The notes beneath the pieces are model-generated. The model did not search any database. It saw nothing but the letters and a program-made list of their open reading frames with translations, and was not told the origin of the DNA. A DNA stretch of 64,000 nt from Warburgia ugandensis. Lineage: Eukaryota > Streptophyta > Magnoliopsida > Canellales > Canellaceae. The stretch is from the NCBI GenBank assembly GCA_035236585.1, contig CP141132.1, forward strand, positions 43,403,880 to 43,467,879, written 5' to 3'. Below are positions 54,201-64,000 of the stretch, piece after piece. The stretch's first letter is position 1; each line of letters starts with the position of its first letter. The translations under genes were made by a program, and so were the position numbers.

Positions 54201-55634
54201 TGATCGAGACTATGACAGATTTCAAGGAGTAAGAATACCTTATTGAGGTAAGTGGATTATTAAGAATGCCTTTACATGAAGATACATGTTTAATACATGA
54301 TCTTATGTTTTGAAGTATTGACATGTATGATACCAATATATTAAGGTAAATACCTCAAATTGAAATATGATCCAACCAAATGATGAGGAAAATAAGTATT
54401 AAATGGTCAAGTTGAGAATTGAGAACAACCCTAAGTGAATAGGAAAGTAGAAAATATTCCAGTGCTAGATAAATAGATAGATAGTCTGATATGTATAAGT
54501 ATTATTTTACATACAAGCTTGAAGGCATGTGTTTTTATTTTAAACAGGCATAGGCCTGAGGATGCTATGCTAGGAGAGTTAAGAGAGTTTGGCCACCCAC
54601 TCTCTGAAACTTGATGATATTGAATACCAAGCCTAAGAAAGGCTAAAAGTCGGGTGGGGCATTTATGGGAAGGCCACCACTGTGACAGCCGTGGTCCTCC
54701 CATATGGACATGGATATTGTAATTTCCACTGAGAATGGTATAAGTGGATTATTGAACAGTTATTCGGGCGCGCTATACAGATCAGACTGCAAGCATAGTA
54801 GTCCTTGATTATTTTGCATTATGATGCATATGAAATTGGCATAGTGAAATGCCTTAAGGGATGGCATGATGAAATGTCAAGTAATTTTATATTACCAATA
54901 TTTTTCCCAAGAAGAGAAATTCCCTGTACAGTAACTGGCTGAGATACAAATCTCTTATAATGAAAGGAGTTGATCAGCTTTGTATAGAAATGATTCTTTA
55001 TTATTTTTACATTTTTAACAGATTTGTCCTTATACAATATGTATGCATAAAGGTGAACACAAATGACAAGGAAATCAGATGTCCTTATGACTAATAGTTA
55101 TTAATGAATGTGTTTATGATAGAACGAATTATGGGATACTTGAATATTGAGATTATATTGTCAATAACTTACATTCTTATCCCCTACCAAGCATAGCTTG
55201 CTGAGATATTGTAAATGTTTGAATGTTTACAATATCTCAGATACAGAGAAGGAGACTTAAGAGCTCAAGACTTAAAGAACAATTGAAGAATAAGTAATCA
55301 GGGTATATCCCTTAAAACATTGTATTAGAACATGTATTGAATTTTGAACTTTGTAATTTGGATTGTATATTTGGACAAGCATTGTAAGGATACAATGGGC
55401 TGTGAACCACTGGATGGATCCTGAAGTTTAATAAAAGAATATTCCTTCAATGGAATTTTATCTTATACAAAATTCTATTTATGTTATGTATGAGGTGGTG
55501 ACTTAGGTTTTATAAAACAAATTCTAAAGAAAAGAATTTCTACTGCTTTGGTTTGCGAAAAAAAAAATTACTCTAAGGGCCCTATCTTTACAAAATGTAT
55601 TATAAAATGTGTTATAAAAACCCGAGTCGCCACA
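51244..55634 (+). mobile_element. Solo LTR of family C (4391 bp) nested in T2 5' LTR
   Basis: It begins TGTAATGACCCCG, ends CCCGAGTCGCCACA and is flanked by a perfect 5-bp duplication AAAAT (51239-51243, 55635-55639). Orientation is opposite to T2 and to the other nested copy. The TATA box is near 51826 and an AGGTAGGTG motif near 52198. The hairpin at 55201-55240 has a perfect 15-bp stem. It is the most diverged C copy in the nest and lacks a strong GC-rich island. Confidence 0.95.
55201..55240 (+). other. Conserved hairpin with 15-bp perfect stem
   Basis: CTGAGATATTGTAAA (55201-55215) and its exact reverse complement (55226-55240) flank the loop TGTTTGAATG. It lies 394 bp from the LTR end. 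Confidence 0.75.
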
Positions 55635-55639
55635 AAAAT

Positions 55640-58600
55640 ATTATGTCACTGCCAGTATGGGGAGACAGGAATTTTACATTGGTGGCCTTCCCATAATTGC
55701 CCCACCTGACTTTTACCCTCTCATAGGGCACGGTATCATCAAATTTCAAGAAGCGGGCGGCCAAACCTACATAACTTCTCTAGCATAGCATCCCCCAGGC
55801 TTATGCCTATTAAAACAAAATCACAAGCCTCCAAGCTTGTATGTAAAATAGATTTCATACATATCAAACAATCCGTCCGTTTACTTAGGCCTGAAATATC
55901 TTCTAGTTCCCTATCCACTTAGAGTCTAGTCCTTAACTATTTTATATGTGTTTGGTTGGATCATAAGGGTTCCAGGGGATTTAATACAAGTATTAGCATT
56001 ACTCTTATCAACACAAGGTCATGCGTTCAATCATGTACATCCCATGTAAATGCATTCATCAAATCCTCCTACCTTCAAGTAGTGATCCCTTTTCCTAGAT
56101 CTTCTATGATCCTAACTGATGTATGCAATCTGTACATCCACACATACTGTCAATATATATAAATTATGAACAATCCTATTGATCACTAGATCTAATGTTT
56201 AGAATGATCTTTAAATCATTCATATATAAATATTTTCTAAGTCTTTGTGTGTCCATCTTCTTGATCTTGATCTTTCATAGATCCTTTGATTGGTAGTCTA
56301 TACTTGTTGATAAAGATCAAGGTCCTAGATTTTTTATCATCTAGTTCTTGTTTCATCTAAGTTCAGTTATTGGGTCATCCCTAAGGAGGATGATCTTGGT
56401 TTTCTTCCTTGATTCATCTTTGATCAAGGGTTTGGATTATCTAATCTAATGAACTAGATTTGATCTATAACATGCATACTAATAAATATATATACTAGAT
56501 ACAATACAATATTCTTATTCGTATTGTTCTTAATCATTCAAGATCTAATGGATCTTGTTTGATCATTCTTATCTTACTTACAGTTTTTATTAGGGTTAGA
56601 TAATTTACTAACATTTTATGCTCTTACTATTTTTATTCAACCAGTTAATGTTTTGCTAGTTGAAGGTAACTTATTTTCAGCCTAAGTCTAGACTGCTCCT
56701 CTTATTTCCAATCGGCTAAGGCTTACTAGTTTAATGGGTGAACACAAAGTGGTTACTTCAATCCTCATGTAAGGAGGTGTTTAGACCTCACAAATGTCAA
56801 CGGAACGTAGGGCAAGAGCAAGGCTCTATTAGGCAACCCCCTTAACCACTATGTTCAACCTTTACTAGAGTAACCTTAGCTTAACCTTTCATAAGGTTCC
56901 TATAAGCATGTTGACCCTAAGTACTCTTTCCAATTGATTTTAAATAAGTCCATGAACATTTACAATGTCATTCATGGGGTTTATTATTCTCCTAGTTTGG
57001 GCCAATGATTTGATAATCCTTATATTGTCCTACTAACTATAGCCCTTACTAATTAAGTCCAAAATAATCCACTCTTATTTGTATCATGAAACTCTACTTT
57101 CTCATTAGATTCTATTTTTGGTGTCTTATGCTCTTTATCTTATAACAAGCAGATCTACTAATGAAATTTAACCATAAATGAATTATAAATTTAAAGCATA
57201 AAAACTACATAATTGAACAACTTAATGATAATGATACAAAGTACTTAAAATTACACTAGCATGATTTCCAACTAATATACCTTAATAACTCAATTTTAAA
57301 CCAACATGGACCTCAAGTACAATCTCATACTATAGCATAATCTTACATGAAATCCTAGCATGGGCCTAAGTTACAATGGCATGAAATCATACTAACTTGG
57401 TCCTAAGTTACACTTGCATAAAATCACACTAACATAAGATATTTTCCTATTTTATCATTTCATAAGAAACTAGAGGTTGTAATCTTTCCATGGCTTCTTT
57501 CCAATCTCAATTTGGAGTTCATATGACTCCTGAATTGAGTCTGGAAGTCCACACTCCATTCCTAGGGCCCAGATCTGATCTGGGCCCATCAGACCTGGGA
57601 CTCTGGCTTACATGCAGTCGTCCCATTGGGAAGACTAGCACATGCAGTGCGTGCGTAGAAATACTGCAACGTGCGGCTTTTTGCACACCATCCTGGGGAC
57701 CCCGATCAGATCGAGAGATCAGACAGTCTGTTCTGGATCGTCCAATCAATCCCTTTCAATTGAGGGCCCAAAACTTAATAGAATTTTGTGAAAATTTTAC
57801 CTAGGGTTTTGGACCCTTCTGGATAGATTGGTACTGTCAGATTTTCCATCTGAGCCCTCAATCATCATGAATTGAAGGTTTTGATATTTACTTTATTTTT
57901 ACAATATTTCACCCAAATCAAATTGCAGTAAAATAAAATTTTCATTAAACAACAATAAATATGTCTAGGAAGTAGTTCCACCTATCTGATTAGAGAAAAA
58001 AGTTGGTTATATAGTCAAATTTAAGAGAATACCAATTTTGATGATAAGATAGCCCAAGATCCACTTATCTTGTGATTTCCCTTGTTTGAACCGTTGGATC
58101 TCGAAATTTCTTTAGGTGTTTTGTGGCTAAGGTATGTTAAGAGATTTTTGACGGTGAGATCTATGATATTTGATCTGGAATAGAGTGCCTAATTGAATTT
58201 AAGTCTCTTGTTCCAATCTAGAGAGAGGAGAGAGATTTTTTTAGAGTTTTGGGATTTTGGAAATGGATCTATGTCTAGTTTTGCTAGGGAAATCAAGATA
58301 ATTTCGTGGGAGTTTTATAAACAATTTTAAAGGATTTTTTTGTGTGTATTTATAGGCATTTTGGGTCTTTTTTCATGATTATGTGTAATGATTATGGTTT
58401 TTATTATTATTTAATTAGCATTGGATTCTCTACCTCCACCTTTTTTTCGAAGACCAGATGGTAGGGGTTTGACCCATGATTTCACATGGGCTGGCCATAC
58501 GATTCCTTTTTTGGTCCCTTGTGGGCCCCATGTGGGCCCTACATAGTGTACAAAGACCATTTTGCCCTTTATGTATAAAAATTATGGTTTATTCCCATGA

Positions 58601-58938
58601 TCTCATAATTGAGCGTACTTAGTGGCGTTGGATTCGTATTTCTCGGAACATTTTAAATTTTGATGTCTCAGATCTTGATTTTGGCTAAAATTACTATTTT
58701 ACCCTTTTTTCCATAAAATAAAGAAAATTAAGGATTTTCCATCTGAATTCAAAATTTGTTGTGCTTACAGTCATTCTAAAGGGTTTGCTGAGTTCAATTT
58801 CAATTATACATGCCTCATCCCTTGATTATACTTTTATAAGAAGTACATTCTAAATAACCCTAATATTCCAGCCCAAAATTTCTGAAACTCAAACTTTATT
58901 GATTTTCTCAATCAATTACAAAAATTGGGGTTATTACA
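55640..58938 (-). mobile_element. T2 5' LTR, outer segment
   Basis: This segment follows 34259-38444 of the 3' LTR, with two larger gaps: about 750 bp missing at 57434 (3' LTR 36067-36818) and about 100 bp missing at 57590. It ends GGGGTTATTACA at 58938. TATA lies near 58350. No gene is supported. Confidence 0.93.
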
Positions 58939-60780
58939 ACATGCTAGCTGATTACAATTGATCAAATAAATCATCAATGCAAGGTAAAGGATATTGATTT
59001 TTTATGATAACCCCATTCAGCATCCTGTAATCAATACAGAGATGCAACAACTCGTCCTTTTTCTTAATAAAGAGGAAGATGCACCCCATGGTGACACACT
59101 AGTTCTAATGAAGCCCTTGTCCAATAACTCATGCAATTGTTCCTTCAATTTTGCTGAAGCCATTCTATATGGTGCTTTGGAGATTGGTGTCATGGCCATA
59201 ACCAAGTTAATAGTAAAGTTTATCTCCCATTTAGGTGGTAGTCTTGGAAATTTCTTTGGAAAGAGATCTAGAAATTCCTAAATAACCACCACCTCCTCCA
59301 GTTTAGGCGTTTCCACCTTATGGCTTCAAATTTGGCCAATAAAGCATGGCATCCCTTAGCAATATGCTTGGGCACCTTCGATGCTAAAATCACACATGCT
59401 CGAATTTAACTATGTTTCTAGTAGAAGGAGCTCATTGCTTCTCCTTGTACATTGAATGTGGCCTTCCTCTTTAGGCAATCCACCATTGCCCAACTTAGTG
59501 CTAAATAATCCATCCCTAGTATAATTTCAAAGTATGTCATGTGGAGGAGGACGAAGTCAGTGTCTTATAATGGGTACATTTGGAAGAAATCTATGTGTAT
59601 GGAGGGACTTTCCCAAAGGAGTCATTATTTCTAGACAAACCCCTAAGTTATGTATAGGACCATTTACACATAATACAAAAATATTAGAAATAAAAGAGTG
59701 GGTAGAGCCAGGTCTAAAAAACCATGGCAAGGTTGTCATGCATAAGAATTGTACCTTCACTACTACATTTGAAGCCTGTGTCTGTGCACTAGTGATGGCC
59801 AAGACTCACCCCCTAGCTTTTAGGGAGTTGTTCTCCATATTTTCCTTCTTCTCTCTCATTCTTAGGGCAACTCATGGTTGTGTGTCCTGTTTCTCCATAG
59901 CTGAAGCATCTAAAACCCAATCATGCACAAGGTTTGCCCGGGTGATGCCTCTTGAATCATGGGTGAGGTCAAGACTTTAGCTCTCTGTTCTGGTGCCTAA
60001 GGTAGCATGTCTGTGAGGATTGAGACCCTAGAGACCACATGGGCCTCTTTCCTTAGTTAAGATAAGATATCCATTCAAACCGATACCCTTTTCTTTTTCT
60101 TTGCTTTCTTTAGTTGCTCTTTTTAAATTCTGCTCAAATATAGAATTCGTCTCCACTACCTCTACCATCCTAATAGGTTGAACACCCAAGACTCTACTCC
60201 TCAGACCAACTACAAGCTCATCAACAAACTTTTATGCTGCCTTCTCATCATTTGTGTGTACATTGAGCACAAATCTTCATAGCTAAGTAAACTTATTCTC
60301 ATCTTGGATGAGACTCATGCCACCCCACTATAGGCTTAGGAATTTTCTCTCCTTTCTTCTCTTCATATGTTGGGGGAAGTATTTGTTGAAAAAAAAAGTC
60401 TTGAACTCTACCCACAATATAGCCTCAATGACCTTGAAGTGAGTCCTCTCTACGATGTGCACCAAAAAGCCACCTCACCTATCATTACAAAGGTAGCCAT
60501 GACCATGTTTTTCTCTTTAGGGACCTCCATTCCTTTAAACAACTTTTCTACTTCAAAAATCCATTTCTCAGCCGCATCTGGTTCATCCTCAACTGAGAAT
60601 GCTAGCGCCAACTTCTTAAATTGATCAAGCAAAGTCTTAGGCTTTCTTGCATTTCTTCATAGTGCTCCTACTCCTCCAATTGGTGCTCCCTAAGGTTGGT
60701 TCAGCAAAAATTACCCTACCTGTTGCACCAGTTGTAGGATAATGTCTCTAGTTTCATTCCCATGGGCCTCAGGAATGCCT
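58939..60780 (-). pseudogene. T1 Tekay-like gag, protease and RT start, decayed
   Basis: Minus-strand motifs in order are: gag (LDQFKKLALAF, EKWIFEVEKLFKGMEVP, MATFVMIGEVAFW, 60632-60450), then a protease remnant (GSTHSFISNIF near 59720, with the catalytic Asp codon changed). The start of reverse transcriptase follows (ISKAPYRMASAKLKEQLHEL, LLDKGFI, SPWGA, 59190-59080), ending at 58939 next to T2. Gag is a capsid polyprotein; protease and RT process and copy the element. Many frameshifts and stops show it is older than T2. It continues at 33355-32468. Confidence 0.88.
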
Positions 60781-60927
60781 CCTCTATTTCCTAGGTGGGA
60801 CTAGTTTCAAGATAATGTAATCCTATATAAGTACTTTCTATAACTACTCATATAGAGCCTAAAGTTCTCATTTTGTTGACTATTCATTATTTTCCTTCTT
60901 GTAAATAGTTGTGCGATTATAGCTTGG

Positions 60928-60939
60928 GGTTTAATACCA
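60928..60939 (-). promoter_or_regulatory. Degenerate PBS of T1
   Basis: The minus strand reads TGGTATTAAACC, a decayed initiator tRNA-Met site, three bases from an LTR end (plus strand TGTCAAGAATC at 60943). Confidence 0.7.
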
Positions 60940-60942
60940 GAC

Positions 60943-62460
60943 TGTCAAGAATCAAGTTTTTAAAACATGATTATTGTCAATTTTCTATTTTCTAAAAGCA
61001 AAATCAATCTCTATTTTTAAAAACCTCTTTTCAAAACACACTTCATTAAAAAAAAAATTTATCTCTTTCAAACAAACTCTAAGCTCCTCTTTCTAAAAAC
61101 ACATAAATATTTAAAATGGTTGGACCAAGCTTGAGCTTATCAAAATCTCATATATGAAATAAATCTCTAAGATGAAATCTATTCCCACCATGTTATTAAT
61201 GCATCATGAATGGAAATAACATGTTTGGAAACTTAAGCCATAAATATATGAATAATCATAATCACAAGTGTTTCAAGTCTAAGTGAGATATCTCCCCACT
61301 TTTTTTTGCTAGGGTGCATGTCAGGTCCTCTACTCCTTGATCTTAACCTTGGTGTGAGGATCTGCATTAATATCATAGGTTGATTATACACTTATACCCA
61401 GCCAATAAACCTAAAGCACAAAATTTGAAAGCTATGGCAGCCATCATTTATATGCTTCGAAAATGATTTATCAATGCAACGAAATCTCATGATTCTTTTT
61501 CCTGAGTCATTCCATACACTTCATATATCATGCAATCACAGTCTATCACAATATCATTCAAATATAGGAACATATAATCATACTTCCAAGAAGAATATAA
61601 GATCATTAAAAATCATAGAAATCAATAATTAAAATGATGCTATCAGTAAAAAAATCCTGTCCACTTGGCATGTTGGAACGTATTCCAGCTAGCAAGGCTT
61701 GAGTGTTCATCAATTACTCATCCATCACTCATCCATCATCCTAACTTATAACCATAAAAGCAGGTTCCCATGAACCAATAAAAAGAAAAAGAAAGAAAAA
61801 AAAAAAAAAAACGAAAACCTCCTAGCTCACTTTACTCACAACTAGATCACTACATCATGTGCTTTATGATATCTTGAAAAGACTTTGACCACATCCTCAT
61901 GGGGTTGTGGACTATCTCAAAAGGTTACCTTGAGTCAACAAATGTGGTCTCTACCAATAAAGAAATATTCCCTTTTTTTAGTATGGATATCATCCCACCC
62001 TTCAGCCAAACCTGCACTATCCCTAGCTAATTCACACTAGGCCTTTAGCCTATCAAATATCATACAGTGGTTATTTTATACCTGTCACCTCAAGATAAGA
62101 TCAAATATATGATGATAATATGAGGTAAATTCAACCTATCAATTTATGAGCAATATTTAAAAGATTCATAGTACATCCATGTGCATAAACAGAAGATCAA
62201 GTCTATAAATCTATGAGTTATGATTAAAATCAAGGCAAAAATTCATCCATGTGCATCTTACAAAATCTCAACCATTGATTCTATGCTATGTTTACGATCA
62301 ACAACTATTCCTTTTGTATCGAATCTTTTACATGCAACTAATAGGTATAGCTCATGCAATCATAACAAAATATCAAACAAGTCATAGATCAAGCGATCAT
62401 AAAAAATATATCAAACCAATCATAGAAAAATATCAAACCAGTCATAGATCATGCAATCAT
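60943..62460 (-). mobile_element. T1 5' LTR, truncated
   Basis: This non-coding stretch to the right of the T1 PBS should hold the end of its 5' LTR. It includes a GCTAGGGTGCATGTCAGGTC block (61311) and a poly-A run (61796-61812). Similar short AATATCAAACAAGTCATAGATC-like segments repeat at 62370-62460. The LTR start is not found; a LINE end truncates it at about 62460. Confidence 0.5.
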
Positions 62461-64000
62461 GATCAACATCATCAAGACCTTATCCCAATTAAGGGGTTGA
62501 TCACATGAATCTTATTCTTCTGTTCCCCTATATTCAGTATCATGGCCTTATTTAGTCCCAAAGTTTTTAAATATTTTCTCACCACTTTTGTCCACTTTCT
62601 TATGGGCCTTTCCCTTGCCCTTTTAGAGCATTTGACTTGGATGGCCTTACTCCTAACTAGTGCCCTTTTTGGTCTACGTTGGGCATGTCCAAATCATATA
62701 AGTCTAATCTCCCTCATCTTGTTACCTATTGGTACTACTACAAATTTTCCTCTATTGTTTTCATTTCTAATGCTAACCTTTCTTGTCTTGCCACTCATCC
62801 ATCTTAACATCCGCATTTTTTCAACACTCATCTTATGTACATATTGTTCCTTAACTGCCCAACACTAATCCATAGAGCGTGGCTAACCTTACAACCATCC
62901 TATAGAATTTTTATTTCAGTTTGAATGGCATCCTCAGATCACACAAAACACTAGAGGCACATCTTCATTTGTTCCAACCCACTTGGATTCTCTAGGAAAC
63001 CTCCCTCTCAAGCACTCCACTCTCATTAATCATCTATCCTAAATATTGTAAATGTTCTTTTACGGGGACTTCTTGGTTGTCAATCTTTAAAAGTGCTCAA
63101 CTTCTGCCCCTCTCCTTGCTAAAATTGCATTCCATATACTATGTCTTAGTTTGACTAATTTATATCCCTTAGATTCTAATGCGTCACTCTTATAACTCTA
63201 GCTTTGTGTTTACACCATTCCTTGTCTCATCAATTAAAACTATATCATCTACAAATAGCATGCACCATGATATCTACTCTTGCAGATGTTTTATTAACTC
63301 ATCCATAACAAACATGAAAAGGTACATGCTCAATGCCAATCCTTGATGCAATCTTATAGTGATAGGAAAATCATTGATCTCTCCTCTAATTGGTCCTAAT
63401 GTTTGTTAACACACCCTCATACATATCCTTAAATATGTCCACGATGAAACCCCTTTCTTGCCAAACACCCACCATATTAACTCCCTGGTGACCCTATCAT
63501 AAGCTTTTTCTAAGTCAATAACGACCTCCCTCTTCTCCCTATATTTCTCTATCAATTATATAAGTGAAAAAAATAGCTTCCATGGTAGACCTCCCAAGCA
63601 TGAAACCAAACTGGTTCTACGATACACTTGTCTCATGGCGTAGCCTCTTCTCCATCACTCTTTGAAAAAGTTTCAGGTTATGGCTCATAAGTTTGATCCC
63701 TCAATAACTAATGCAACTCTATTTGTCTACTTTATTCTTATAAATTAGTACTATAGAGCTCTTCCTTCATATATCCAGCATTTTCAATTTTACAATCTTG
63801 TTAAAAAAGTTTGTCAACCAAACAACCCAATAGCTCTCATATACTTCTAAATCTCTATTAGTATACCATCAGGCCTTAGAGCCTTTCCTAATTTCATCTC
63901 TTTCAAGGCATTTTTCACTTCAAGTATTCTAATCCTATAGTCATGTCCATCATATCCAATGTTATTTGGGTTTACAGTACTTTCAATTCCTCTATTCTCA
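62461..64000 (-). pseudogene. RTE-like LINE, 3' part with reverse transcriptase
   Basis: On the minus strand, from the window edge inward: EVKNALKEMKLGKA near 63920, MEKYREKREVVIDLEKAYDR-like residues (63555-63500), KDMYEGV near 63430, the catalytic LFVDDIVLIDE (63262-63228), KLELYKSDALESKG, and the C-terminal FGHAQRRPKRA (near 62690). The order matches plant RTE-clade LINEs, which copy themselves by target-primed reverse transcription. The stretch GGGATAAGGTCTTGATGATG at about 62486-62467 resembles their 3' end with a short GAT/TTG tail. Many stops and frameshifts are present; the endonuclease half lies beyond the window. The plus-strand ORF at 62542-62868 is a shadow. Confidence 0.82.

Larger units (their letters stand above)
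33356..58938 (-). mobile_element. T2: Tekay-like Ty3/gypsy retrotransposon with ~5 kb LTRs, nested
   Basis: In minus-strand order the element has a 5' LTR (58938 to 45607, split twice), a PBS for initiator tRNA-Met, gag-pol with chromodomain, a polypurine tract, and a 3' LTR (38444 to 33356). The two LTRs are about 95% identical by eye over the last 700 bp. After removal of three later insertions (38500-41019, 46441-51170, 51244-55634) its length is about 13.9 kb. Flanking 5-mers AAATT (33351-33355) and ACATG (58939-58943) match at only 3 of 5 positions, so the duplication is decayed or altered. Flanks join into one older gypsy RT gene. Confidence 0.9.

Noticed and set aside
33351..58943. Clean target-site duplication for T2
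   Set aside because: AAATT and ACATG agree at only three of five positions, so no intact duplication is claimed; the insertion is supported by continuity of the T1 RT gene instead.
62542..62868. 108-codon plus-strand hydrophobic ORF
   Set aside because: It is antisense to the C-terminal part of the LINE reverse transcriptase.

Overview
The window looks like heterochromatic, gene-poor sequence from a flowering plant nuclear genome. It is AT-rich and carries no intact host gene. It holds Ty3/gypsy LTR retrotransposons of two lineages (chromodomain-bearing Tekay/Del-like and Athila/Tat-like), an RTE-like LINE, and one broken fragment of a plant-specific SQUAMOSA-promoter-binding-like (SPL) transcription factor gene. 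The species cannot be named from the sequence. All functional statements rest on translated motifs and on repeats seen inside the window; no database search was possible.

Left part (1-32467). Position 1-1207 is the end of an LTR of family 'A'. Then come LTR-like and internal non-coding pieces of Athila-like elements (1208-5591, 10649-15977), interrupted by a 5.06 kb solo LTR of family 'C' (5592-10648). At 15978-16938 lies an SPL pseudogene fragment, followed by a C-related LTR (to 18978). Next are an Athila-like gag/leader remnant with a degenerate primer-binding site (18979-20933), a roughly 3.2 kb imperfect palindrome made of two opposed LTR copies with mirrored (TC)n/(GA)n tracts (20943-24134), and a gag-only Athila-like element with LTR sequence on both sides (24627-32467). 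The outer LTR of that element begins with a tandem triplication of about 325 bp, and its middle copy is split by a 380-bp TRIM-like solo LTR.

Right part (32468-62460). This is a nest at least three layers deep. An old Tekay-like element ('T1', minus strand) is split into 32468-33355 and 58939-60942. Into its reverse transcriptase went a second Tekay-like element ('T2', minus strand, 33356-58938). T2 has a 3' LTR of 5089 bp, a polypurine tract, one gag-pol reading frame with chromodomain (broken by about a dozen stops and one frameshift), a tRNA-iMet-type primer-binding site, and a 5' LTR. T2 was then hit three times. A solo LTR A (2520 bp, perfect TSD TAATC) landed at the pol stop codon. Two solo LTRs of T2's own family C landed in the T2 5' LTR only 73 bp apart, one with a perfect TSD (AAAAT). 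Removing these three gives an original T2 of about 13.9 kb.

Right edge (62461-64000). The 3' half of a decayed RTE-like LINE lies on the minus strand.

Nothing here looks like a new gene system. The most interesting items are the SPL exon fragment among retroelement parts, the palindrome, a hairpin conserved about 400 bp from the end of every C-type LTR, the paired self-insertions, and the triplicated LTR start.
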